From contig JAJLTO010000001.1 in assembly GCA_030568195.1 (NCBI GenBank), positions 806,001 through 870,000 of the forward strand: a stretch of 64,000 nucleotides of DNA, read 5' to 3'. This DNA is from Dipodascopsis uninucleata var. uninucleata. Its lineage: Eukaryota; Ascomycota; Lipomycetes; Lipomycetales; Lipomycetaceae. The position numbers and the translations under genes are program-made. A model generated the notes under the pieces. It had not been told where the DNA came from. It saw only the letters and a list, made by a program, of their open reading frames with translations, and ran no database searches. This document shows, piece by piece, positions 14,201-24,449 of this stretch. The stretch's first letter is position 1. Each line of letters opens with the position of its first letter.

Positions 14201-14657
14201 GAATGTGTATGCCCTCTAGTGACAGAGATATTCCTTTAAAGAATTTGATTGTTCTTCATGCACTTACCAGTCATTGTTTATTTTTACAGTATATGTCAAT
14301 GCTCCAAAAAACTGGACGTTAGCGTCTGAACTCGCGAGCATCATATTTGCAAGGTTCCATCCTTCGCTTGACTTTTGTAGCATCTGCAGTTCCTGCTGGA
14401 TCCTGCATACAACAAGAAGTATTAGCACTTTTCTCAACTATCAGATAACTTTCTAGCATTCTAGACTATGCAATCGAGACTGAAATGCTGCAGTCAAACA
14501 TAGTGAAACTCACTGTTGAATATGCAGGAGATTTCCCGGCTGATAAAGCTCTTTGATTTTCTGAATTAATCTTGTTAGCACAACGTACACATGCAGTTAT
14601 CGGTCTCGCTAGAATATTCACCTGTTCTATATATGAAAACTGTTCACTATCAATCAT
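11213..14657 (-). CDS. KAP122: importin-beta family karyopherin, IPO13/Kap122 type
   Basis: A nuclear transport receptor of about 1037 residues; family members are about 960-1080. Predicted exons, 5' to 3' on the minus strand, are 14657-14622, 14560-14514, 14402-14268, 14168-13830 and 13769-11213. All four introns have GT..AG ends and the summed length is an exact multiple of three. The N-terminus reads LYQPGN..IQQIQQELQMLQ, then GWNLANMMLASSD and NVQFFGALTYTVKIN, the canonical importin-beta N-terminal heat repeats of IPO13-like proteins. The C-terminus carries LRGRPPTETVIKDFWIQCRG, also typical of the fungal members. Known members import or export several cargos in a Ran-GTP-dependent way; cargo cannot be read from the sequence. 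The first two exons are tiny (36 and 47 nt) and their borders are the least certain part. It is divergent from the aminopeptidase P gene. Confidence 0.88.
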
Positions 14658-15210
14658 GACTAAAATTACCACAGCCAATATATATAAGATGGATTCCTAT
14701 TAATCAATTACACGCGACGCACTGCTATTATTGTTGACTCGTGCAGCTCCAATAGCCATGAAGTCTATGCAAAAACACTTTGATCTGTCGATAATTATTT
14801 CATTTGAGGCTCCCTGACCCTTATTATTAGAATCTTTATTGAATAACAGATCCTGCGATTTAGTTTCAAATGATATAAATTTATGACGTTGTGGTTGTTG
14901 AATTAACAACTCTGTAATTGATAATGCGGTTATTCTGTAAAAATTACCAAAAGCATTGTAGTTTGGATATTTCGCTAAAGTATGCTTTTTGGTCCCAGCG
15001 GAGTAATAGATATATCTCCTGTCATACGAACAACCGTTAAAGTACAGTCTCAATTAGGAGTCAAGCATCCAGCATAGCTGATTATTAACCAAGTGGTACT
15101 CTAATAGAGGAGAACTTACAAGTCTCGTCACACACACAATTTTATTTAATCGAATGGTTCCAGTAAATTTGAAAGCCATCTCTCGTGCACTGTCTCCCTT
15201 ATCTCGTGCA
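14658..15210. promoter_or_regulatory. bidirectional promoter region, KAP122 / aminopeptidase P
   Basis: A 553-bp AT-rich spacer between two divergent start codons. Open frames on the minus strand here lack an ATG-anchored, family-like product and overlap both presumed promoters. I recognise no specific operator. Confidence 0.6.
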
Positions 15211-17483
15211 ATGTCAGCTATAACTAGCAACAGATTAGATTCGACAGCTCGTTTAACTGAGCTTCGAAAGCTCATGGAGCAGCACAATGTCGATGTGTAT
15301 AGTATGTAATACTGGGATTTCAGGAAGTTGCATATACATAGCGATTATCGTGCTAATAATAATACTATTCTAGTTATACCATCTGAAGATTCTCATCAGA
15401 GTGAATATATTGCTCCAGTGGATGCTCGTCGTGAATACATTTGTGGTAAGAATATTCCCAGCTGAAATAGATTTAGCCCGATCGAAGATAGTGCATTTAG
15501 TAATTACATCTCATTTGTGTTTTCACATGTATAGGATTTACTGGTTCTGCTGGATGTGCAATAGTGACGGCTACGAAAGCGGCGTTGTCTACCGATGGAA
15601 GATATTTCCTTCAGGCTGAGCAGCAAATTGACTCAAACTGGGAACTATTGAAACAGGGTCTTCCTGAAGTGCCTACCTGGCAAGAATGGTGAGTTTCATG
15701 TGCATAGATTAAATCATTATGTTTGAGTTCTCACGTACAGAGCTAATTTTTGGGATCTGTTGGGTTCGACCAGGGCGCTTCGTGAAGCTGAGGGCGGCAA
15801 GAATGTTGGTGTCGATGCATCTTTGATCAGCACAGGTAGTTATCCTACGGTCATTTGAATACTAAAATCGCGATATAATATCTAACAATGTCGATAGCAC
15901 AAGCAAAGTCTTTCTCCGAAAAGCTGAAGGCCAGAAAGGGTGGTCAGTTTATTGGAATGGACGTCAATTTAGTTGATCAGATCTGGACTGATCAACCCGA
16001 AAGACCAAAGGAAGCTCTAAGAGTTCTTGAATACAAATTTTCTGGAAAAGCTTTCCATGACAAACTAGAAGACATTAGAAAGGAGATTGAGAAAAACAAA
16101 GGATCGGGGTTGATAGTTTCTATGCTTGATGAAATTGCTTGGTTATTCAATCTCAGAGGCAACGAGTAAGTATCACTTGGAAATTCGATCTCTGCTTTTA
16201 ATTCTTCCATATATATATCTGACTTAAAATAGTATCCCATATAACCCTGTGTTTTTCTCTTATGCTTTCATTACTACCGATAAAGTATATCTCTACGTCG
16301 ACAGTGAGAAGATTACAGAGAAAGTCCGCGAGCATCTTGGCGATACTGTTGAAATTAAGCCTTATGGTGCTGTGTTTGAAGATTTGAAATCTCATGCAGA
16401 ATCTCTTACAATCACAGATGAAAAGAAGGTTCTAGTTACCTCTAGAGCATCGTGGGCTATGACTAAAGCTATTGGAGATGACAAATTCAAGACAATTAAG
16501 GCACCTATTGAGGCTGCCAAAGCGGTCAAAAATGATATCGAAATTGAAGGAATGCGACAGGCCCATATTCGTGATGGTGTTGCTCAAATCAAGTACTTTG
16601 CTTGGCTCGAAAAGGTTCTTAATAATGGCGAATATTATGACGAAATCACCGCTGCAGATAAACTGGAGCAGTTCAGAAAGGAACAAGAAAATTTTGTGGG
16701 TTTGAGTTTTCCAACTATTTCTTCAGCAGGTCCAAATGGTGCTATCATCCACTATGAGCCGGAGATTGGTAGTTGTGCACCTGTTAGAAAGGATCAAATT
16801 TATCTCTGCGATTCTGGTGCGCAGTTTCTGTAAGATATTTTCGTTTCTTGATATTGAAATTACTATATACTAATGATTGATATTACAGAGACGGAACTAC
16901 CGATTCAACTAGAACCCTTCATTATGGCACGCCAACAGATGAAGAGCGTCGATCATATACCCTTGTTCTCAAGGGCCATATCGGCGTAGCGAGAGCCGTA
17001 TTTCCAAAAGGTTCTAGTGGATTTATCCTGGATATTCTTGCTAGAGAGCATCTTTGGCGTAGGGGACTTGATTATCGTCATGGTACTGGACATGGTGTTG
17101 GTAGCTTTTTGAATGTTCATGAAGGTCCGATTGGAATCGGTACTCGAGCCGAATATAATGAAGTCCCCCTTGATATTGGAATGTTTATTTCGAACGAGCC
17201 TGGATATTATGAGGATGGTCAATATGGCATCCGCATCGAAAGTGTCGTGTTGGTTTCAGAATCCAAGACTCCATTCAACTTTGGTGGCAAGAAATACTAT
17301 GGATTTGAAACTGTAACAATGGTTCCTATGTGCAGGAAATTGATAGACAGTTCACTCCTTGATCAGGATGAGATTAATTGGCTTAATAACTATCATTCAG
17401 AAGTTTTGGCAAAGACTAGTAACTTTGTCAAAGATGACGAATACTCTTTTGAATGGCTTAAGCGGGAAACAGCGCCTATTTAG
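15211..17483 (+). CDS. AMPP: Xaa-Pro aminopeptidase P, cytosolic type (M24B)
   Basis: A metallopeptidase that removes an N-terminal residue preceding proline. It has about 612 residues, as expected for the eukaryotic three-domain cytosolic enzyme. Seven exons are predicted: 15211-15301, 15374-15445, 15535-15688, 15774-15835, 15898-16165, 16233-16829 and 16889-17483; each junction restores conserved sequence. The N-terminal domain has [13 protein letters not shown] (Ile for Val at its first position) and GFTGSAG. The catalytic 'pita-bread' domain shows all five predicted metal ligands: Asp409 in DSGAQ, Asp420 in DGTTDTTR, His483 in GTGHGVG, Glu518 in SNEPGYY and Glu532 in GIRIES. It also has the C-terminal [10 protein letters not shown] signature. 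No signal or mitochondrial targeting peptide is evident. It looks intact and active. It is convergent with the SEC8-like gene. Confidence 0.95.
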
Positions 17484-17875
17484 GTCAGTACATATGTAGC
17501 GAGAATAGCCAATATTAACGAGCATAATAGGTGAGAATATGACTGTTAAATTTAATTTGCCTTTCGTTATTTGTACGAAGGTGTCATAAGTGAATTGAAG
17601 GGATAATCCAAGGATGGTGGAATTTTAGCCTTAGCTTGAGATTAGTTTGATCAAACTTATAGCTTTAAGACCATTGACTATCTCTATAATTGGCTTTTTG
17701 CTTTATGGTTATTTAATTGCAATATTTCATTTCTCTGTCACTAAACCGAAAGTACACGTCTTGTTATAGTAGTAATAAGTTAAGAACAATCAGCTGGACA
17801 AGAAATAGACGGCTTTAAAGAGACACTCATCTTGATTCTTTCTTAGCTCTTCCGGAAAGCCTATAATAATCCCCA
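17484..17875. other. convergent 3' spacer
   Basis: A 392-bp spacer between the ends of the aminopeptidase P and SEC8-like genes, presumably both 3' untranslated regions. I checked the minus strand for a continuation of SEC8 and found stops in all frames and no exon-like stretch. Confidence 0.6.
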
Positions 17876-19302
17876 TTAACGTCCAAATGTGATCTTCTCT
17901 GGCAAATTTTGTGTTTTCTCCACGTTATCCAAAAGTTTCAGCATTTCCTTGTATTTCTGAGATGTTTCTCCCAAGCTTTCCAGCTGTATTTGCTTAGACG
18001 TTAAATTTTGTTTTGCTTTTATTAAAAGATCTTTAAGTATTTTGACTCGCTGCTCAGCTTCTTTAATTTTCTGAAGTATACTTTGGTATGCTACCAAGGA
18101 TTTCTCAAAGCCATCACGATTTTCTATCATGAGACGTTACATCAGTGAACTTATTCATCTAGTATATCTACAAGGAATTATTTGCAACTTACCATCAGAT
18201 ATTTTATACATTATATTTTCTAATCTACGAGATAAGTCCTTGAAGTCCTCGATTTCACTTGCCCGCCCAACCGAGCTCGTGTCCATTAGCTCAAGAGCAA
18301 CTGCAATGGGATTGCAATCTTCAGATACGAGCGAATTCCAATCTCTCTCAACAAACTTCAGAACATCTACACATTATGTTAGCATATGCTCATTATTAGA
18401 AGTACCTCGTAGAAATGTGAAATACCATTAATGTTAGAAATCCCTATTTGCTCTCTTCTTGCATCGCTTGGATTCTGTTGAGTTCGACGCGTTGTATGAG
18501 ATCGAGCAATAGGTGGGAGCGGTGGTGGAGCTGAACTAATAGGCAAATAAGGTGATTGTGATGCACCGTTCGTTACCGTTGGAGATGTCACAGGGGACAC
18601 CCGCGACCTTGATCTTCTCAGTGGAATAGCAGGTAACTGTTCAGGCGTAGGCAAAGCAGAACTTGAATGATCTGAATTCGATGAGGGTAGAACAGGCTGA
18701 CGTGACGATGATATGGGAGAGTTCCTATTATTGTAGCTATTAATATTTGTTTCCACTTTTCCATATCCGTTGTAATATGGTCCATTGCTTGAATTCGAAG
18801 AAATAGGAGACGCAGTCGAATCATTGTAAGAGCCTGTTCTTATAGAGGGCTGTTGCGGCTTCTGCCTTAGCTGGCTCTTTGAGGAAGTCAAAGGTACGTC
18901 ATAAGGCTGTTGAGATGCATTTGCGACACTTGCTCCCGCAGTCTGTATCGCTTCCGATGACTTTTGTCGTGTATACGTCCTATTTGATGACGTCGACTGT
19001 GATCTTATTGGCTGCATTGTAGAAGTCGCGTAAGGATTGACTGGCGAGGATTGTTGTGAAGATGAGCCAGACGTCTTAGGAGGAGCTCTATATGGGTTTG
19101 CGGTGTTTAGCGGTGCATTAACAGCATATGGATTGTATGAAGATCCCGATTGCGAGGAACCATCTAAGCCGGATGTAGACCGTGAACTAGATCCTGATGC
19201 TAAACTCGAACTACTTGAATTTGTTGGCTGCGTAGGAACAGCATAAGGATTTTGACCACTGCTTCCCGGTTGCCCATACGGATTCCTTGATCTCCCTGAC
19301 AT
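17876..19302 (-). CDS. SEC8: SEC8-like exocyst protein containing only the N-terminal domain
   Basis: Exons are 19302-18426, 18366-18193 and 18123-17876, giving 432 residues. The first 290 are low complexity (Ser, Pro, Asn, Gln), with NPY at residues 7, 18, 57, 69 and 89 and a proline stretch APPPLPPIA. Residues of about 293-430 match the exocyst Sec8 N-terminal domain: RDWNSLVSEDCNPIAVALELMDTSSVGR, then a coiled segment with GFEKSLVAYQSIL, RVKILKDLLIKAKQNL, SQKYKEMLKLLDNVE and LPEKI. Sec8 proteins usually have about 1000 residues or more and act in tethering secretory vesicles at the plasma membrane. Here a stop follows PEKI almost at once, and the remaining 390 bp before the next gene cannot hold the missing part. 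The splice junctions and frame are intact, so this is either a retained N-terminal paralogue or a young truncation. The start is the ATG at 19302. Confidence 0.8.
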
Positions 19303-19845
19303 TCTCAACTATTTGGTTTTTAGTTTCTCAGCTGGCTGAATCCTATATAATAAATATCATCACAATCAAAATGTTATTCGTATTTAGCATTAATATCTTA
19401 AAAAGCTAGCTAAGTGGGTATAACGAATTTTGATAGCAATGTAGACTTGCAATTCGAATTAGATTATTGGGATCAGTCATTGCCTTTTACGTGAACTACT
19501 CTATCTGCAGTAAATAAACTAGGTTTGAACATCATATAACACATAAAAATATTTCAATATACATTTGTTGTCGCCACAAAGACTATAAAATGAATAGAAG
19601 TACTACAAAATTACAATGGAAAAATCATTAAACGAAGCCTATACATCAAGTATTTCATTCAACGGCCAAAAAATAAAGGAAATAGAATTAAAAAGGCAGC
19701 TATAAACGACGGGATCCATCTTCGCAGTGTATGAGTTTTCAAATACAGAAGATACAATAAACAAGCAATCATCACAAAACTAGAAGATATATAATTGAAA
19801 ACTACAATGTGGTCGACCGATTAATAAATCACGAAGACAAATTCT
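19303..19845. promoter_or_regulatory. spacer between epsin 3' end and SEC8-like 5' end
   Basis: A 543-bp AT-rich spacer between two genes on the minus strand. It should hold the epsin 3' untranslated region and the SEC8-like promoter. I recognise no site or open frame. Confidence 0.5.
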
Positions 19846-21806
19846 CTATATTAACGACTCTCTCTGCTGCTGGCCCTGACCAAAGGGTGTGGCACCTGTG
19901 AACTGCGGTTGCTGTACTTGAGTATTAGGAGCTGTTTGGACACCAAAAGGGTTATTGACACCAGTTCCATAGGGTGTTTGAAAAGTGCCAGTAGGATTTG
20001 TGTTGACGTTAGGCCGATTAAATCCAACGCCAGAAGAATTAATAAATCCTCCAGGCGCAGTATGCTGTGCAGGTATTCGGAGATCACCTGTATTACCAAA
20101 CGTATCAATACCTTCTCCAAGTGCAAGAAGTTGATTCAGTTTAGCATTCTGCTGATTATCTTTAAATGAATTTGAAGTACCAGTATAGAATGCTTGCTGC
20201 TGAGGTGGCATGCCAGTTTGCTGCTGCTGTAGCTGATTGAGACTCGGGCCATTAGAAGTGCTAGCTTCATTTTTAATGTTACCGAAGTGTGCAAATGGAT
20301 TATTCGAACCTGGTGTTGGTGACTCGACCAAATTCTGCTGCTGCTGCTGTTGTTGAGCATATGCATAGGGGTCAGTAGGATTCATCCCAGTAACAGCGCT
20401 GTTTTGATAGGGTGCGCCAGCATATGCATTCTGGAGATAGCCCGTAGAGACAGCTTGTTGTAGAGAAGGATTATAGATAGGATTTCCAAATAAGTCGACT
20501 TGCTGCTTTTGAAATGGCTGATAACCGGTCTGCATAGGATATTGTGGTTGAGCGTAGCCATTATTATATCCGGTCATCTGAGGCTGAAAGCCAGTTAGTT
20601 GTGGTTGGGCAGGCGCAGCTGGAGTGAACGCATCGAAAAGAAGATTACTGTTCTGAACATCATAATACTCTTTCTGTTGTCGCTTTTCTTCTTCCTCTTT
20701 ACTGAGTTTAATAGCACGTGCAATGTCTTCATCAACAGGAGAGCCACTAACAACCTTTCTTCGTCGCTCTTCTTCCATTGCAGACTGCTTACTTTCTTCT
20801 ATAGCACGCTGAAGCTCATCATCATCCTCCGCAGGCAATGAATTAGTTGTTCCGCGTCTTCTCCTGCGGTCAGTACGCTCACTTCGAAACATGTCATCGC
20901 CTGGTCTACTCATTTTGTCTCTCATATGACTGCGGTTAGCCCGCTCTGTTCGCAGTCGTTCGTCATCTTGCAGCAGCAATGTTAAATCCTTTGCTTTGGC
21001 GCGAACTAAATAATAATCAGTATGATCATATAATATAAAATATAACTAATCAACTATTAGAAATACTTACCATTAGCGCCCTGGTCTCGTCCTTCTTCAT
21101 CTATATACTGAAATTCTCGCAATGTCTTAATAATATACATGTTATCTTTAGACCATAGTACGACGTTTTCTGATCCTACATGAATACAGTAATCCAACAG
21201 AACAAGTGCCTAGAACAAATTTAATATCAGCAACCAGATACCTTATAATTCCTAGAATATTTGCCAGTGCAGCATAAAGAATTGTCACTCATACTTTCAT
21301 TACGTGGCGCCAGTTCTTTCCTTTATCATTCAATCTCTTGTCAATCATATCCATGATTTCAAATAGTGTAGAACTACAAGAATAATTAGCTTATACCCTT
21401 AATACTAGACATAAATTGTAATCAAGTTCAGATAGAACTGAACACATCTGTTACCTACTTGTCAAAGGTAAGTTGAGCAATTTCATTCATATCTGTTCCG
21501 CTAGGACCCCAGGGATCGTTACTTGTAGCTACAGACATTATCAGTATGTTTCATCTAGCCATCTGGAGTCATTATTATCAAGACTATCACTTGACAGGCT
21601 ACTAATATAAGCCTGATACATAATCAATCTCGTTGCCAACATGATTTCACATCTACAACTCTTGAAGAGTCGATTTGTCATCCGCATCATAAATTAGAAG
21701 TATAGTAAACAGTGGAAGTGTGCTACTCACAATTTCGAACTTTGACTTGGGCACTAGTATACCCATTTGTCACGTTCTTTATCGATCTAACGAGCTGTTT
21801 AGACAT
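19846..21806 (-). CDS. ENT1: epsin (ENTH, two UIMs, NPF motifs)
   Basis: An endocytic adaptor of about 507 residues that links PI(4,5)P2 membranes, ubiquitinated cargo, EH-domain proteins and clathrin. Exons are 21806-21731, 21528-21459, 21373-21295, 21209-21071 and 21005-19846. The ENTH domain occupies about residues 1-130 (VRSIKNVTNGYTSAQVKVRN, TSNDPWGPSGTDMNEIAQLTF, RLNDKGKNWRHVMKALVLLDY). Two ubiquitin-interacting motifs follow at about 181-200 (DDELQRAIEESKQ) and 212-226 (VDEDIARAIKLSKEEE), both with the core Ala and Ser. The Gln/Asn/Pro-rich tail has two NPF tripeptides and several QxTG-like motifs, including LQQQQTG. It is adjacent to a second ENTH gene with the same intron phases. ENT1 and ENT2 of yeast cannot be told apart here. 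Confidence 0.93.
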
Positions 21807-22597
21807 TTTCTATCCAGTTGAATTGATTACGATCAAAAATCCGATTAATAGAGTAATTTTTTCGAACAAAATGATCTTCTAGATGACCAATTTATAATAT
21901 ATCGATGACGACGTCTTAAGAATCCGTAAATCACGAATGTAACTATTAAACCTGTCTCCCAATGGCCTTCTGCTAATTATAAAACTTTTCTTTCAGCTCT
22001 TCTAATCAATCTGTGCAGAGACAGCTTTCCAATTGTTAATACTATTTCTCAATAAAATTTGTTGCTATTGCATACATTGAAGATAAACTGCTTTCATGAA
22101 ATTCGGAAGTTATCTGAGGCGAAGTCGGTTGGGAAGTGGCGGATGGCTGGAATCGTACAATAAGGGCACTGAAATTGCCGCTTAAGGGAGTAGTTGCCTG
22201 AAAAGACCAGAAATCGCCGCAAATTTTCCAATTTAACTAAACTTCGCATCACCTTAAATATGAATTAAAGACCCTAACACAAACACAATTTATTATTGTA
22301 ATACATTACAAAGAAGTATTAGACGACTTTACTAATATTTCATTGCTGTTTACTTCAGTGTCTGGGGAAATCATATCGATGACCTATACTCGACAATATC
22401 TTACCTTCGGGTGGCTTACTTAAATTTATGAACTATAAGAAGCTATCATGCTATCATGCTCTATTTGACCTGAAACTGAATACGATGAAGAAGTCTGGAT
22501 ATTTACGATCTGACATGATGATATTATATGTAAACGACGGTTACTCTCGGAAGCTATAGGTTACTTATAAGAATTAATCGAATTAGAGTGTCTACCT
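21807..22597. promoter_or_regulatory. spacer between the two ENTH genes
   Basis: A 791-bp spacer holding the 3' end of the upstream ENTH gene and the promoter of the epsin. There is a trivial 8-bp tandem (CTATCATG twice near 22443). I see no open frame of note. Confidence 0.5.
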
Positions 22598-24054
22598 TCA
22601 ATATTCATATGATGACTGGTTATTAGGCGTGAAAGGATTACTAGAATTAGTTGTCGATTTATAAGCTTTTTGGTTTCTGGAATTTTCTGAAAGATATGGG
22701 CCTAAATATTCTCGACATGATTGTATCGACTCTGAAGGCTGCTTGTCCGTGAGCTCCCGCCAGATGGAGTTGCTAGGTGAGTCATTTATATACCACGTCT
22801 GGGTAGATGATACGCATGAATTACCATATGAAAACAATGACTGTGGTCCTTGAGGTCTCACGTGCTGTTCTTGTCGTAAAGAGCCGTAAAATGGATTCGA
22901 TACTCGAACTTCGTTGGGCGACAAACTGCTATCCAGTGATGAAGATGCAACAATAGATGAAGCCATATTTAAAGCTAATTTTGGACCCGTTGATGAATCT
23001 GATAAATAACCGCAGTAGCTATACCCTTGACTATCCTGCGATGGAGATAACAAGTCTATAAGTGGTTCGACAATACCAAGGTGGCTCGAACAGGAAGCAT
23101 CAACATCGGAAGTCTTATGAATATGTTAGTGCTGTCAATAAGATGTAATTAACGAAAAATAATAAAAATAACATTTACCTGACAATGTGCGCTTCTTAAG
23201 GAAGATGGAGAAATGTGCGCCTTCCTAGGATCGATGCTAGCAGTCGTTGTGAGGTTCCCATTACCGATATCTGCGGTAGCATTTCCAAAGGTAAAAGCAG
23301 TAGCAGCAGTAGTAGTAGAAGATTCCGAACTGTCAATATTTCCTCGTTCACACTTTAGAAGTTGCCATTCAAATTGCTCTTTTCTAAGCGACGTTGAATC
23401 TTGAATTAGCTCAGTAAGCTGACGCGCTTTTGATCGTACTAAATATAATTCAGATGTTAAAAGATACCACATATTTATAAACAAATTGCTCTTACCGTTT
23501 ATACCCAAGTCATTTCCTAGTTCATCCACGTATTCAAACTCCCGAAGAGTTTTAATTATATAAAGCTTGTCTTTGCACCAATTTTGCGCGTCAACTGAAC
23601 CTAAATGAAGACAATAATCCAAAACAATCAGAGCCTAAATCTCTCGTCAGTTCAATCCAACCTGGTATATATTATGTAAAGAAAAAGTACGTTACCTTTA
23701 TTATATGTCTCCAGTATTTGCTTTTGTCATTTAGCCGCATATAAAGGATTTCGAACACAGCATGAAAGCGGTCTCTACTCTGTAAGTTAGAGTCTCTAAC
23801 TCTCTGCGAACATGTATAAGATCAATGTATTGCCAGCCATACTTATCGTACGTCCATTGATTTATTTCTTGAAGCTCTTGTTCAGTAGGACTAAACGGAT
23901 CATTATTGGTGACTTGAAAAAATGTTAGAGCAGAGATTAAGCCGTTTTTGCAAATTAGCAAAGCCTATTAGCACTGACCGTTTCGCACTTTAATCTGTTC
24001 ATTTGTGTACCCACTACGATGGTTCTTAATAGATCTTACAATCGAAAAAGGCAT
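22598..24054 (-). CDS. ENTH-domain protein, epsin-like, without UIMs
   Basis: About 380 residues. Exons are 24054-23979, 23912-23843, 23777-23696, 23634-23496, 23438-23179 and 23113-22598. The ENTH domain reads IVRSIKNHRSGYTNEQIKVRN, TNNDPFSPTEQELQEINQWTYD, RLNDKSKYWRHIIKALIVLDYCLH and IIKTLREFEYVDE. Exons 1, 2 and 4 have the same sizes (76, 70, 139) and phases as those of the neighbouring epsin, so the pair is an old tandem duplication. The tail lacks ubiquitin-interacting motifs but has an acidic-free clathrin-box-like LIDLL and two NPF tripeptides. It is probably a clathrin and EH-protein adaptor that does not read ubiquitin. It could correspond to Ent3/Ent5-like trans-Golgi or Ent4-like proteins; I cannot decide. 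The exon 3 acceptor (..ACAGAG) was chosen because it restores the conserved frame. Confidence 0.85.
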
Positions 24055-24449
24055 ATTCAAGATCTAACATTCCGACTTAATAGCAAAGAGTAACATAAAA
24101 TAATTTTATAATAATTACTGAATATGACTCTTATTTGTTGTCTACTTTCTCTACGGTATGCCATTTGTTTTATTTCCTTAATTATAAGAAAGTAACATCC
24201 ACTTGGGCTGATGATTGAATAGCTTATCTGTGCCCGCCCTATGACATCATCATACGATAAACTTTTGTCTCCAGTTACAAGCATAACCTCTGAAAATGAA
24301 TCAATATAATTCAAATGCCCTTAATATGAATGTCTATTTGCCCTTACAGATTGTTTCTGATGTCATCAGTATGATACATATGAATATAACTAGTTTAACA
24401 ATATTTAATTGGTAGAACGAATTAGAAGCTACGGAAATTAATAGCGATG
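24055..24449. promoter_or_regulatory. spacer between SAD1 3' end and ENTH-like gene
   Basis: A 395-bp AT-rich spacer that must contain the SAD1 3' end and the promoter of the ENTH-like gene. I recognise no motif. Confidence 0.5.

Noticed and set aside
14563-14575. CTAACAAG as 3' splice site of the first KAP122 intron (branch site adjacent to AG, as in Yarrowia)
   Set aside because: It would break the frame into the conserved KIKELYQPG segment. The TTCAG 10 bases on keeps it.
14700-15053. 117-codon minus-strand frame in the KAP122 / aminopeptidase P spacer
   Set aside because: It has no ATG at its start, no recognisable family, and lies where both promoters must be.
17830-17880. A 20-nt intron (starting GTTAATGG, ending TATAG) that would extend the SEC8 end
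   Set aside because: It is far below the usual intron size here, has no branch site, and would add only about ten residues unlike Sec8.
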